DNA of 64,000 nucleotides. It comes from an uncultured Armatimonadota bacterium (GTDB lineage: Bacteria; Armatimonadota; Fimbriimonadia; Fimbriimonadales; Fimbriimonadaceae). The translations under genes were made by a program, and so were the position numbers. The notes beneath the pieces are model-generated. The model had not been told where the DNA came from and made no database searches. It saw only the letters and a program-made list of their open reading frames with translations. Each line of letters starts with the position of its first letter. Position 1 is the first letter of the stretch. Shown in pieces: positions 15,629 through 24,638 of this stretch. The stretch is taken from positions 1 to 64,000 of the forward strand of contig CAIVDU010000031.1 in NCBI GenBank assembly GCA_903904815.1, written 5' to 3'.

Positions 15629-18226
15629 TCAGCCTCCGAATAGGGCCTTGCGGTCAGCCAGTTTTGCCAACTGGGAGTCGATCTCCAAGAGTCGATTTCG
15701 TTCTCGCTCCACTACTTCCGGCTTGGCTCTTTCGGCAAAAACCGGATCCGATAGCCGTGCGGCGAGCTTGGTCTTCTCATCGGCCAGCTTTGTCTCTTCC
15801 TTGGCGATTCGGGCGAGCTCTTTCTCGGTGTCGACCAGACCTTCCACCGGGAGGTGGATGTCGATCTTAGCGGCGGTCGCGGAGACGTATGCACCGGACT
15901 CTGGTCGTCCCCTCCGAAGCTCGGTGATCCAGCCCTGCGAGGCGAGCACTCCTTCGGAACCGTTGAGGTCACCCTCGACGTAGGCAACGGGAACCGCTTT
16001 CATCGCGGGGAGTCCGAGTTCGGCGCGGAGGGACCGAAACGCCACGGTGGCGGCGAAGACTCTCTCCAATTGCTCCTCTGCCTCTGGATTATGGAACTCG
16101 GCCGGAATGACCGGCCAGTTCGCCGCCATGAGGAACTCCGCCTTCTCCTTGAGGGGAAGGAAGCTGTAGAGTTCCTCGGTGAGGTGAGGCATGACTGGGT
16201 GCATCATCGTGAGGAAGGCTTCGAAAGCGGTAATAAGCACCCACTGGGGTGTGGCCCGCTGGGCAGGGTCTTCCAAACGGGGCTTGGTGACCTCGATGTA
16301 CCAGTCACACACCTCTCCCCAGAAGAAGCGGTAAAGGGCCTGGCATGCGCCTTGGAGGTCGTATTTCTCGTAAGCCTCTCGAACCGTCCTCTCGGCGAGA
16401 TATAGTCGGCTCAAAATCCACTTATCGACCGGCTCCAGGTGTTCCGGCTTCTCGGGTGCGGTTTCTACGTTCAGAAGCACGAAGCGAGTCGCGTTCCAGA
16501 TCTTGTTGGCGAAGTTCCTCGCTTCCGAGGTCTTCCTCTCGGAATACCGCAGCTCCTGGTTGTCACCGGTCTGACTCAGCAGCGTATATCGAAGGGCGTC
16601 GGCGCCCATGGAGTTGATCACTTCCATGGGATCGATGCCGGTGCCGAGAGACTTGCTCATCCGGCGGCCATCTTCACGCATCACGGTGGCGTAGATGGCC
16701 ACATCCTCAAACGGCTTGACGCCGACGAGGTCGTAGCTCATCATCGCCATTCGAGCGACCCAGAGATTAATGATGTTGCGGTCGGTGACGAGGCACTGAG
16801 TCGGATAGAACTTCTTCAGGTCCTCCGACTGCTCCGGCCAGCCCAAGGTCGCGAACGGCCACAGGCCACTTGAGAACCAAGTGTCGAGCACGTCGTCGTC
16901 CTGGCGCACGATCTTTGCTTCGCCTGCCTTGTTCTGAGCGTCTTCCCATGACAGCGCGGCGAAGGGCGTTCCATCTTCGGTGTAGTAGATGGGGATGCGA
17001 TGGCCCCACCAAAGCTGGCGGCTGATGCACCATTCGCGGATGTTCTCCATCCATTCGAGGAAGATCCGCTGATAACGCGCCGGGTGGAACGTAATTTCAC
17101 CCGCCTGGACTCCGTCGATTACGCGCTTAGCCAGCTTCGGTTGATCGCAGAACCACTGCTCGCTCAGCAGCGGCTCGATGACCTCCCCGCTGCGGTCCGA
17201 GATGATGATGGGGATCTCGTGATCCTCGATCGTTACCAGGAATCCCTGGGCTTCTAGGTCGGCGACGATCTGCTTTCGCGCCTCTAGGCGATCAAGCCCA
17301 AAATACGGGCCCTCGAGGGAGATCCTCGCGTACGGATCGAGGATAACCGGCATGTCCAGTCCATGGCGCACGCCGACTGAGTAGTCGTTCGGGTCATGAG
17401 CTGGCGTGATCTTTACCGCGCCGGTTCCAAATTCGGGATCTGGGTAGATGTCCTCGATCAGAGGGATCTCGCGGCCGGTGAGCGGGAGCACCAGCAGTTT
17501 GCCAATCTTGCCCTTGTAGCGAGCGTCGCTGGGGTGAACAGCGACCGCCACGTCGGCGAGCATCGTCTCGGGTCTAGTCGTGGCGATGACGATCTCTCCG
17601 CTTCCGTCTTTGAACGGATACCGGATGTGATACAGCTTGCCCTTCCGCGTTTCGCGAACGGTTTCGATGTCGGAAACGCTGGTCTGTAGTTTCGGGTCCC
17701 AGTTCACAACCCGTTTGCCACGGAAGATGAGCCCTCGCTCGAACCAGTCGATGAAAACCTTAAGTACAGCCTCGGCGTATTGATCATCCAGCGTGAATCG
17801 CAGACGACTCCAATCAAAAGCGCATCCTAGTGCTCGGAGCTGACTGATGATGGTATCGCCCGACTCCTTTCGCCAAGACCAGACACGCTCGATAAAGGCA
17901 TCCCGGCCTACCTGCGCAGCGCTACTTCCTTCCTTGCGGAGCTGCTTATCGACAACGCTCTGGGTAGCGATCCCAGCATGATCTTGCCCGGGCAGGATGA
18001 GCACCGAGTAGCCTTTGAGACGGCGATAGCGCCCTAACAGATCTTGAAGTGGGTAGCACAATGCGTGCCCCATGTGAAGGCTGCCGGTGATGTTTGGAGG
18101 CGGAATGGTGACGCAGTAAGTCGGCTTAGCGGGGTCATCGGAAGGGCGGAACAGGCCTGCGGCCTCCCATTGCTCGTACCACTTCTGCTCAGTTGTCGAC
18201 GCGTCATAGCGCGAGGGCATTTCCAT
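15629..18226 (-). CDS. valS: Valyl-tRNA synthetase
   Basis: The 865-aa class I synthetase charges tRNA-Val. HIGH-type motif HMGH lies at residues 51-54 (PPNITGSLHMGHAL) and the KMSKS-type loop RRMSKSLGTG at about 518-527. The CP1 editing domain lies between (about 195-350, TTRPETMLADVAVAVHP). The C-terminal region has the anticodon-binding helices and ends with the coiled-coil arm (about 800-865, ELARIAKEETKLADEKTKLA). The length is normal. The start ATG has a good Shine-Dalgarno, AGGAGAAC. It is followed on the same strand by the comEC pair; a parS-like site lies upstream at 18295. Confidence 0.97.
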   Translation of the reverse strand: MEMPSRYDASTTEQKWYEQWEAAGLFRPSDDPAKPTYCVTIPPPNITGSLHMGHALCYPLQDLLGRYRRLKGYSVLILPGQDHAGIATQSVVDKQLRKEGSSAAQVGRDAFIERVWSWRKESGDTIISQLRALGCAFDWSRLRFTLDDQYAEAVLKVFIDWFERGLIFRGKRVVNWDPKLQTSVSDIETVRETRKGKLYHIRYPFKDGSGEIVIATTRPETMLADVAVAVHPSDARYKGKIGKLLVLPLTGREIPLIEDIYPDPEFGTGAVKITPAHDPNDYSVGVRHGLDMPVILDPYARISLEGPYFGLDRLEARKQIVADLEAQGFLVTIEDHEIPIIISDRSGEVIEPLLSEQWFCDQPKLAKRVIDGVQAGEITFHPARYQRIFLEWMENIREWCISRQLWWGHRIPIYYTEDGTPFAALSWEDAQNKAGEAKIVRQDDDVLDTWFSSGLWPFATLGWPEQSEDLKKFYPTQCLVTDRNIINLWVARMAMMSYDLVGVKPFEDVAIYATVMREDGRRMSKSLGTGIDPMEVINSMGADALRYTLLSQTGDNQELRYSERKTSEARNFANKIWNATRFVLLNVETAPEKPEHLEPVDKWILSRLYLAERTVREAYEKYDLQGACQALYRFFWGEVCDWYIEVTKPRLEDPAQRATPQWVLITAFEAFLTMMHPVMPHLTEELYSFLPLKEKAEFLMAANWPVIPAEFHNPEAEEQLERVFAATVAFRSLRAELGLPAMKAVPVAYVEGDLNGSEGVLASQGWITELRRGRPESGAYVSATAAKIDIHLPVEGLVDTEKELARIAKEETKLADEKTKLAARLSDPVFAERAKPEVVERERNRLLEIDSQLAKLADRKALFGG

Positions 18227-18294
18227 GTTGTTCTCCTACCATCTCCATGTCGCGGAGCGGCAGTAGATTTTACTTCAGGTGTAGGCCCTGGTGA

Positions 18295-18310
18295 TGTTCC
18301 ACGTGAAACT
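18295..18310. other. parS-like centromere site 2
   Basis: TGTTCCACGTGAAACT differs from the parS consensus TGTTNCACGTGAAACA only at the last base and contains the perfect central CACGTG. It lies in the 95-bp gap between the ABC ATPase stop and the valS start. With the site at 426-441 it brackets recF and dciA, as expected for an origin-proximal ParB loading region. Confidence 0.75.
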
Positions 18311-18321
18311 CACGCGCATGG

Positions 18322-19308
18322 CTAGGACTTTCCGCTTGTAAACAGGTCTCGGATGACGTCTTCGATGTCCACCTCTTCGATGGAAACGTCAGTTGCGGGA
18401 AGGGCCTGAAGCAGCGCCCCGGTGACCGCTGCGGTCTCTGCGCGTGAGACCTCGAAGATGACGTGGGTGTCTACGTGCTCTACGACCTTGCCGTACTTGA
18501 CCAAGTCTATAGCTAGAACGGGTCGTGAGAGCATGAGTTTTACCCTTCTTGAGTCGCTGAATTTGGCGGAAAGGACGTCGAGGGTTCCTTCGAAAACGAT
18601 CGATCCGTGGTCGATCACGATCACGCGGTCACACAGCTCCTGTACGTCCTGCATGTAGTGGCTGGTCAGGAGGACGGTGCAACCATCCTCGTCGTGAAGT
18701 TCCTTTAGGAAATCCCGGATGCGCTTTTGGCTCACCACATCCAAGCCGATCGTAGGCTCGTCGAGGAACACGATCTGGGGATTGTGGAGTAGGGCGGCGA
18801 CCAGCTCGCACTTCATCCGTTCGCCAAGGGAGAGCTTGCGTACCTGGGACTGAACCTTGTCGCCGAGGTCGAGGGCCTCGATCAGTCGGTCGACCCGACG
18901 CTTGAAGAGCACATCGTCGACCTCGTAAAGTTCTTTCAGAACTAGGAACGAGTCCCAAGCGGGGAGATCCCACCACAGTTGTTGCTTGTTTCCCATCACC
19001 AGGCTAATCTTTCGCAACAACTCAGGATCACGCTTGTTCGGGACGTAGCCCAGGACGTGCGCTTCCCCTGAGGTCGGGAATAGGATCCCGCTCAACATTT
19101 TCAGGGTGGTGGTCTTTCCAGCTCCGTTTGGACCTAGGAAGCCGATCAGTTCTCCTTGTTCGATTCGGAGATCCACGCCTTTTACGGCATGCGTTTCGAT
19201 TCGCTGAGGATGAATCAGGCTGCGAACAGTCCCGAGCATGCCTGATTCCTTCTTGTTCGAAACGTACGTCTTTCGAAGATCGTGGGTCTCTACCGCGAGT
19301 GGCTGCAC
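18322..19308 (-). CDS. ABC-2 type transporter ATP-binding protein (orphan)
   Basis: The 328-aa ATPase resembles the NatA-like exporter group with a long N-terminal insert (KTYVSNKKESGMLGTVRSLI). Walker A is GPNGAGKT at 59-66, the signature is LSLGERMK, Walker B is IVFLDEPTIGLD, and the switch is LLTSHYMQDV. The C-terminal 75 residues form a regulatory domain. These ATPases usually precede two ABC-2 permease genes; here the upstream gene is cdsA (9-nt gap) and the downstream gene is valS, so no permease is adjacent. The start is GTG at 19308. The substrate cannot be inferred. Confidence 0.88.
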   Translation of the reverse strand: MQPLAVETHDLRKTYVSNKKESGMLGTVRSLIHPQRIETHAVKGVDLRIEQGELIGFLGPNGAGKTTTLKMLSGILFPTSGEAHVLGYVPNKRDPELLRKISLVMGNKQQLWWDLPAWDSFLVLKELYEVDDVLFKRRVDRLIEALDLGDKVQSQVRKLSLGERMKCELVAALLHNPQIVFLDEPTIGLDVVSQKRIRDFLKELHDEDGCTVLLTSHYMQDVQELCDRVIVIDHGSIVFEGTLDVLSAKFSDSRRVKLMLSRPVLAIDLVKYGKVVEHVDTHVIFEVSRAETAAVTGALLQALPATDVSIEEVDIEDVIRDLFTSGKS

Positions 19309-19317
19309 CCCGATAGG

Positions 19318-20112
19318 CTACCGGAAGAAGGCAAGGATCAACCCAACCGCTGGGGCGGTAAACAAGAGGCTGTCGATGCGATCAAGAATGCCGCCGTGGC
19401 CTGGAAGTAGCGTGCCACTGTCCTTCTTGTTCGCACGACGCTTCACCCAACTTTCGAAAAGATCTCCGACCTGTCCTAATAATCCCGCCACAATTCCGCA
19501 AGCGATGGAAGTTCCGAGCGTGAGGCCAATCAATGGGCCGAAGATTGCGCCAGTCGCGCCCGCGGCAACGAGATTGGCCACCCCGCCCTCAACCGTCTTC
19601 TTAGGCGATAACGTCGGCGCCAAGAGGTGTTTTCCAAACGCCCTTCCGGCGAGTATTCCGGCCACGTCGCCTGCCCAGACCGGCAGGAGGGCCAGCAGGA
19701 GCGGCGATTTGATTGACCAGAGGTTCGAACCCGCCCCCATTCCATGGAGTACTACACAGGCAGCCAAGGGAGCGGTGAACCAAAGCGCGCCTGCCTCTCG
19801 GACGATCGGGTTCTTCGTCTTTCCAGACGCGACGAGGTAGACGCAGAGGATGCCCAAGAGTGCGCTGACTATCAGGGCCGCAGACGTGAGGGAGGTCGGT
19901 GTGTTCGTCAGCGACAGATACACAGCGGCGGGAAAGCCAAGATAGGCGGTCGGTTGTACCTTCGATGCGCTAGGGAGAAGCACATTCGCTTCTAAAGCAC
20001 AGAGAATAGCCACGAGAGCGCCGAGGCAGATGAGCGGCCAGGGGCTCGACAGAAACAGGATGGCGAGGACCGTAGGAGCGAGAACGAGCGCGGTAATAAC
20101 CCTATCTCGCAT
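19318..20112 (-). CDS. cdsA: Phosphatidate cytidylyltransferase (CDP-diglyceride synthase)
   Basis: The 264-aa polytopic membrane enzyme makes CDP-diacylglycerol from phosphatidic acid and CTP, the branch point of phospholipid synthesis. The C-terminal CTP transferase signature is clear: KDSGTLLPGHGGILDRIDSL, preceded by the SPKKTVEGG motif and about seven spans. The frame is open upstream to 20565, but that part runs antisense over the LuxR gene. The ATG at 20112 opens the first membrane span and has TATCAT exactly 6 nt before it (20119-20124), a leaderless pattern. The ABC ATPase follows 9 nt downstream, probably co-transcribed. Confidence 0.93.
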   Translation of the reverse strand: MRDRVITALVLAPTVLAILFLSSPWPLICLGALVAILCALEANVLLPSASKVQPTAYLGFPAAVYLSLTNTPTSLTSAALIVSALLGILCVYLVASGKTKNPIVREAGALWFTAPLAACVVLHGMGAGSNLWSIKSPLLLALLPVWAGDVAGILAGRAFGKHLLAPTLSPKKTVEGGVANLVAAGATGAIFGPLIGLTLGTSIACGIVAGLLGQVGDLFESWVKRRANKKDSGTLLPGHGGILDRIDSLLFTAPAVGLILAFFR

Positions 20113-20127
20113 CAACGGATGATACTC

Positions 20128-20164
20128 AAAAAAGGGGAGGCCCAGTCTTGAGAGACTAGGCCTC
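20128..20164 (-). terminator. Rho-independent terminator of the LuxR-type gene
   Basis: On the minus strand, GAGGCC and AGTCT pair with AGACT and GGCCTC around a CTCA loop (20137-20164), followed by CCC and six T residues (20128-20133). It separates the LuxR-type gene from cdsA. Confidence 0.8.
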
Positions 20165-20179
20165 GGCGGATCTAGGAGC

Positions 20180-20812
20180 CTATACTGCTGGAGCTTCTTC
20201 TTCCGAATCCGATTGCTGTACGGCAACCCCGTGGGTAAGACGGAGGGCGACCTGTACTCGGTTGTCGCAACCCATCTTTCGCATGACCACGCTGACCAGA
20301 TTTTTGATGCTCTGCTCGCGGAGTCCGGTGATGACCGAAATCTTTCGATTGGAAAGACCCTTGGCCACCAGCTGTGCCACTTCGTACTCTCTGCGAGTGA
20401 GTTCGTTGGGGTCGCCAAAGCCTCTGCTTCGAGTTTCCCGAACGTAAGGCCGTGTGAGTCGGACCTTGCCGCCCAGCTCAGCGAGAGCGTTAAAGAGAAC
20501 GTCTGCCGTGTCCGATCGCAGTACGAGTTTGTCAACGGGGATGTCAATGAACGACTCGCGATCAACGTCGTTGACGATCAGCACGATTACGAAGTCGCCG
20601 AAGGCACGAGCGCCGAGCAGGAACTGCAAGTCGATCGGCTGGAGCTCGAACGAGTCGATGACCAGCATCTGAGCTCGCTGCTCTTTTGCGGCGAGAACCA
20701 ACTTTCGGGGGTTAGTCTCGTTTGCTACGACTTGAAAACTGCCGTGGTGGTCGAGGAGACTCGCAAGAGCCTCACAAAAAAGTCCTTCTTTACAGCACAA
20801 AGCTACGCGCAT
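20180..20812 (-). CDS. LuxR-family regulator with degenerate receiver domain
   Basis: The 210-aa protein has a receiver-like domain (1-115) and a LuxR/NarL helix-turn-helix (about 137-195, LTRREYEVAQLVAKGLSNRK then LREQSIKNLVSVVMRKMG). An Asp is present at the phosphorylation position (D53, VIDSFEL), but the usual acidic pair near residues 8-9 is reduced to one Glu, and the switch Lys region is altered, so phosphorylation is uncertain. The ATG at 20812 has a strong GGAGGAAT Shine-Dalgarno; an ATG 19 codons upstream is less likely. The C-terminus is acidic. No cognate kinase is adjacent, so it may be an orphan regulator. A terminator follows. Confidence 0.85.
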   Translation of the reverse strand: MRVALCCKEGLFCEALASLLDHHGSFQVVANETNPRKLVLAAKEQRAQMLVIDSFELQPIDLQFLLGARAFGDFVIVLIVNDVDRESFIDIPVDKLVLRSDTADVLFNALAELGGKVRLTRPYVRETRSRGFGDPNELTRREYEVAQLVAKGLSNRKISVITGLREQSIKNLVSVVMRKMGCDNRVQVALRLTHGVAVQQSDSEEEAPAV

Positions 20813-21028
20813 ATTCCTCCAATGGGCCCTTTTTCTCCGCCAGTAATCGATTGTCCCACGACTATTCAATTACGCCCCCGAGTTAAGGAACCGTTGCCCT
20901 ATTCTAGTACAAAGTGAGTCCCTTTTTGGGTATCAGTGGCCTTAAGATGCGAAAAGGACACCATTTTCTAGCGTATTGGCTAGTGCCGGAGGTTCACAGA
21001 CCTGCACGGATGAGGCACTAAAGCGGTT

Positions 21029-21057
21029 GAGGGGGCAGGTGTCAAAACAGCCCCCTC
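21029..21057 (-). terminator. GC-rich hairpin after the PKD gene
   Basis: GAGGGGGC (21029-21036) and GCCCCCTC (21050-21057) form a perfect 8-bp stem with a 13-nt loop, about 10 bp past the stop codon of the 21067-22218 gene. No T tract follows, so termination is likely but not certain. Confidence 0.5.
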
Positions 21058-21066
21058 AGAGTCGAA

Positions 21067-22218
21067 TTAGGGATTAACGACGGCCTTGATCGTGGTCACA
21101 TAGGGGGTTTTGAGCCCGTAGAGATCCGAGATGGTCAACGTAATCGTATATTCGCCCGGCTTGCGGAACTTGCGAGTAACGACCTGGCCCTCGGCGTCCA
21201 CCTGAATTCCGTCAGCGGCGTCGAAGTCCCAAGTGTATTTGAGCGGCGTCGAACCACCGCTTCCAGAGGCCACGAATTCGAATTCATCACCCTGCGCGAG
21301 GTTCAGGTCGTGCGTATTCAGTTCGCCTCGAATGGGTGTTGAATCGTTGATGACACTGATGTCTCCCACGTAGAAAGTGGCGGTTGCGTCACCGGCTAGC
21401 GCAATACTCTTGATTGACTTGTTTGTGCGATCCAGTCCTGAAATTGACTGGAGCGGTACTGCGACTTGTCGCCATCCTTGCTCTGCACTTGCTACGGAGG
21501 TATTAACAGGAATGTAGGCTTCGCTCTTTTTACCGTCGGAAGTAGTCACGATCAATCGAAGATTCTTCAGAGTAGGTGCGGCAGACCCGCCCGCTCCTCC
21601 AGCTCCTCCTGGGAAGCCTCCGCCACCCGGAAATCCTCCCGCGCCCGGGAAGCCGCCTGCGCCTGGGAAGCCGCCTCCGCCGCCCTTGGCGCCGCCTCCA
21701 GGCACGCCACCTCCGCCGCCTTTCCCGCCAACTCCTCCGGGGAACCCACCTCCGCCACCAGGGAATCCGCCACGGCCACCGGGGCCACCCCGACCACCCG
21801 GGAATCCTCCTCGACCGCCGGGTGTGCCACCGCCGCCACCGGCTCCACCGGCGGCTGGTCCGCCCTCGCCAACGCCACCCTTGCCGCCAACACCACCCAT
21901 CACTGAGCCATCGGAGACCTTGAATGCGAACCGAAGGAGGTTGTTCTTGTTATCGAACAAACTGGACAGATCGACGGGTTGGGTGAGGTTAACAATTCCG
22001 CCCTGGAAGAAGCTCCGAGTGGAGACGCGCAACGAGTAGACCCCTTCGAAGTAGGTCTCATCGGTCTGCGAGATGCTGCCACTGCCCCAACCGCGAAGAG
22101 AGATCCCTTGATCTTTCGTGTCCCGGGCAGGCTGATAGAGTTGGACGGTCTTCTGTGCAAACGCGGATGTCACAGCGACCGAAGTCAGGATTACGAACAA
22201 GGATTTATGCAGTTTCAT
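21067..22218 (-). CDS. Exported PKD-domain protein with glycine-rich insert
   Basis: The 383-aa protein has a signal peptide (1-21, SVAVTSAFA). Residues 25-107 and 214-295 read as two halves of a jelly-roll carbohydrate-binding-type domain (QTDETYFEGVYSLRVST; LRLIVTTSDGKKSEAYIPV; FYVGDISVIND). A PKD/Ig domain follows at about 300-380 (LKYTWDFDAADG; GEYTITLTISD). Between the halves lies a low-complexity stretch (108-212) of GGFPGG, GRGG and GKGG repeats, collagen- or silk-like. The function is unknown; surface adhesion or matrix structure is plausible. SD GGAGAAAG precedes the ATG. It lies 13 nt downstream of ymdB but may be separately used. No cell-wall anchor is visible. Confidence 0.8.
   Translation of the reverse strand: MKLHKSLFVILTSVAVTSAFAQKTVQLYQPARDTKDQGISLRGWGSGSISQTDETYFEGVYSLRVSTRSFFQGGIVNLTQPVDLSSLFDNKNNLLRFAFKVSDGSVMGGVGGKGGVGEGGPAAGGAGGGGGTPGGRGGFPGGRGGPGGRGGFPGGGGGFPGGVGGKGGGGGVPGGGAKGGGGGFPGAGGFPGAGGFPGGGGFPGGAGGAGGSAAPTLKNLRLIVTTSDGKKSEAYIPVNTSVASAEQGWRQVAVPLQSISGLDRTNKSIKSIALAGDATATFYVGDISVINDSTPIRGELNTHDLNLAQGDEFEFVASGSGGSTPLKYTWDFDAADGIQVDAEGQVVTRKFRKPGEYTITLTISDLYGLKTPYVTTIKAVVNP
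21583..21897 (-). repeat. Glycine-rich coding repeat (GGFPGG-type)
   Basis: This in-frame repeat encodes residues 108-212 of the PKD protein. Units such as GGFPGGRGG, GGFPGAGGF and GGKGGGGG recur irregularly. The opposite strand reads as an unbroken proline-rich frame, a compositional artefact. Slippage-prone repeats like this often vary in length between strains. Confidence 0.8.
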
Positions 22219-22231
22219 CTTTCTCCGGCCG

Positions 22232-23020
22232 TTAGGCCTCTGTTTCGGATTTGATTCGGCGAATAGCAGTTGCGCGTCCAGTGGACCGATTTGCTTCGAT
22301 AACTACTCCACAGAGTACACCAGGCTCGTTCGCCACTTCGAACCTTTGTGGAAGCGTCGTTCTAAACCTTTTAAGGATTACCTCTCGATTCATGCCGAGG
22401 ACGCTGTGTCTTGGACCGCACATCCCCACATCGGTGATGTAGGCGGTGCCCCCAGGCAAGACGGTCTCATCGGCGGTGGTGACGTGGGTATGAGTCCCGA
22501 CGACGGCGGTTGCCCGTCCGGCGCAGTGCCAACCCATGGCGATCTTCTCGCTCGTTGCTTCGCCATGAAAGTCGACGAAGAAATGTGGGGTGTCGAGCTG
22601 ACCAACAACCTGGTCGATCGATTCGAACGGATCGCCGTAGCTGTCCATGTAGACGCGCCCGCACAGGTTGAGAACTCCCAGGCGAATATCCTCTTTCACG
22701 ATATAGGTCAACCCTCGACCCGGCACGCCTATCGGCATATTGATCGGACGCACGATTCGCTGGCTGGTTTCAAGGTAAGGCTCAATTTCCCGCTTATTGA
22801 AAGCGTGGTTTCCCAACGTGATCACATCGGCGCCCCATTCAAAAAGTTGATCGGCAATTTTTGGGGTGATTCCCAGTCCCCCAGCACTGTTCTCTCCATT
22901 CACCACGATGAACAGCGGCTCATGCATGACCTTTAATTTAGGAAGCTCTTCGCGAACGATATTGCGGCCGGGTTCGCCGACAACATCGCCTAGGAAGAGA
23001 ATCTTGTAAGTATCAGACAT
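22232..23020 (-). CDS. ymdB: YmdB/TIGR00282 family metallophosphoesterase
   Basis: The 262-aa calcineurin-like metallophosphoesterase belongs to the YmdB family, which includes enzymes hydrolysing 2',3'-cyclic nucleotides and, in Bacillus, affecting biofilm gene expression and RNase Y. The two-metal ligand motifs are present: LFLGDVVGEPG (Asp at about 11), VVNGENSAGG, TLGNHAFN, FHGEATSEK and VVGTHTHV. The length is normal. It lies 71 nt downstream of rny on the same strand, a conserved neighbourhood (recA, rny, ymdB) that supports an RNA-metabolism role. Confidence 0.93.
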   Translation of the reverse strand: MSDTYKILFLGDVVGEPGRNIVREELPKLKVMHEPLFIVVNGENSAGGLGITPKIADQLFEWGADVITLGNHAFNKREIEPYLETSQRIVRPINMPIGVPGRGLTYIVKEDIRLGVLNLCGRVYMDSYGDPFESIDQVVGQLDTPHFFVDFHGEATSEKIAMGWHCAGRATAVVGTHTHVTTADETVLPGGTAYITDVGMCGPRHSVLGMNREVILKRFRTTLPQRFEVANEPGVLCGVVIEANRSTGRATAIRRIKSETEA

Positions 23021-23091
23021 GATGGACAGAAGGTGAATCCTACCAAACTCAGCAACTTTTTGCCTTATTCAAGGATTCCGTGGGTCGGACG

Positions 23092-24627
23092 CTACTTGGC
23101 AACTTCTTGAACCCGCATCTCTCGGATGACGGTGACCTTGATTTGACCTGGATATTCCAGTTCCTTTTCGATGCGCTTGGCGACGTCATGAGCCAGCTTT
23201 GTCGCCGCGATGTCACTTACCTCGGACGGCTTGACGATGAGTCGAATCTCACGCCCAGCTTGCACGGCAAAACTTCTCTCGACGCCAGGAAAGGAGTTGG
23301 CCAGTGCCTCTAACGCAGTCAGCCTCTTCAGATAGTTCTCAAGGTTCTCACGGCGTGCTCCTGGCCGCGCGGCGCTGATCGTGTCGGCAAGAATCACCAA
23401 GATCGACTCGCCCGATGTGGGCTCAATTTCGTGATGGTGAGCTCCGACGGCCAGCAAGACCTGTTCTTTCTCTCCCATCGACTTGAGAAACTCCATGCCG
23501 GTCAAGGCGTGGGGTCCTTCATATTCCGGCCCGAGCGCTTTTCCGATGTCGTGGAGGAGTCCGGCTCGTTTGGCAATTTCCGTGTTGAGCCCCAATTCTG
23601 CTGCTAGATTCTCGGCCAAATGGGCGACTTCTACGGAGTGGTCGAGAACGTTTTGCGCGTAGCTTGTTCGGAATCGCAGACGCCCCATGACTTCGATGAC
23701 CTTGGGCGGCAGACCCTGCACGTTGGCTCGCTCGGCGGCCTTTTCCCCTGCATCAAGGATCATTCGGGACACTTCGGCCTGCGCCTTCTCATGGAGCTCC
23801 TCGATTCGGCCGGGATGGATCCTGCCATCCACCATCAGATTCATGAGGGTGAGTCGGGCGGTTTCCCGACGCACAGGATCGAAGCAAGAGATGACGACCG
23901 CCTCTGGCGTCTCATCGATGATGAGGTCGACTCCAGTGACCTGCTCGAAAGCGCGAATGTTGCGACCTTCGCGGCCGATGATGCGCCCCTTCATGTCCTC
24001 GCTGGGAAGTTCGACGACGGCGAGGGTGGCTTCGGTGACATATTCGACGACCGAACGCTGCATGACGTCCAACAGGACCTTTTTTGCCTTCCGCTCCGCA
24101 TCGGCGGTCGAGATCGACTCGATCTCCTTCGATCGGCGCAGCCCAATCTCACGGAATTCCTCTTCGATCCGCGCGAGATAGATCTCGCGGGCCTCCTCTT
24201 TTGACAGAGCGGCAACCCTTTGAAGCTCTGCGTCGGCTTCCTTCAGCCTCTTTTCGATGGCCGCCTCTTTTTCCACGAGGGAACGCTGACTCCGAAGCAG
24301 CGACTCTTCACGCTCATCCAGGTGGCTTCGGCGCTGATCGAGTGCCTCATCGCGAGCGCAGACGCGATCCTCGCTTCGAGCGACCGCGGCCAGCTTTTCT
24401 TTCGCTTCGGCTTCCGCCCGCTCTCGGATGTTCAGGGCCTCACGCTTTGCTTCGAGGATAAGAGATTCCGCCTTCAACTCCGCTTCCCGCCGGAGATGAT
24501 CTTCGAGTCCGGTGGCTTGGTCACGAAGCTTCTTTGCCCGAAGCGTTTCCGGACGAACGAACGCCAGATAGAGCGCTAGCATCGTGAGGACAGACACCAG
24601 AAGGGCGGGCAGCAGGTTCATCGGCAT
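23092..24627 (-). CDS. rny: Ribonuclease Y
   Basis: The 511-aa membrane-anchored endoribonuclease initiates mRNA decay. An N-terminal span (residues 4-24) is followed by a long charged coiled coil (about 28-180). The KH domain is at about 200-270 (LPSEDMKGRIIGREGRNIRA), and the HD phosphohydrolase domain is at about 325-420, with DHSVEVAHLAE and the metal motif LLHDIGKAL. The length is typical. The start ATG lies 11 nt after the recX stop. recA, recX, rny and ymdB form a same-strand run, probably an operon from recX on. Confidence 0.96.
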   Translation of the reverse strand: MPMNLLPALLVSVLTMLALYLAFVRPETLRAKKLRDQATGLEDHLRREAELKAESLILEAKREALNIRERAEAEAKEKLAAVARSEDRVCARDEALDQRRSHLDEREESLLRSQRSLVEKEAAIEKRLKEADAELQRVAALSKEEAREIYLARIEEEFREIGLRRSKEIESISTADAERKAKKVLLDVMQRSVVEYVTEATLAVVELPSEDMKGRIIGREGRNIRAFEQVTGVDLIIDETPEAVVISCFDPVRRETARLTLMNLMVDGRIHPGRIEELHEKAQAEVSRMILDAGEKAAERANVQGLPPKVIEVMGRLRFRTSYAQNVLDHSVEVAHLAENLAAELGLNTEIAKRAGLLHDIGKALGPEYEGPHALTGMEFLKSMGEKEQVLLAVGAHHHEIEPTSGESILVILADTISAARPGARRENLENYLKRLTALEALANSFPGVERSFAVQAGREIRLIVKPSEVSDIAATKLAHDVAKRIEKELEYPGQIKVTVIREMRVQEVAK

Positions 24628-24638
24628 CTCTATTGCTT

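Noticed and set aside
19715-19735. GGTTCGAACCC as a tRNA T-loop
   Set aside because: It lies inside cdsA, and no acceptor or anticodon stems surround it.
20113-20565. N-terminal extension of cdsA
   Set aside because: It runs antisense through the LuxR-type gene and its terminator; the CdsA family start fits 20112.
21686-22039. Plus-strand proline-rich frame of 117 codons
   Set aside because: It is the reverse complement of the glycine-rich repeat in the PKD gene and starts and ends in low-complexity sequence.
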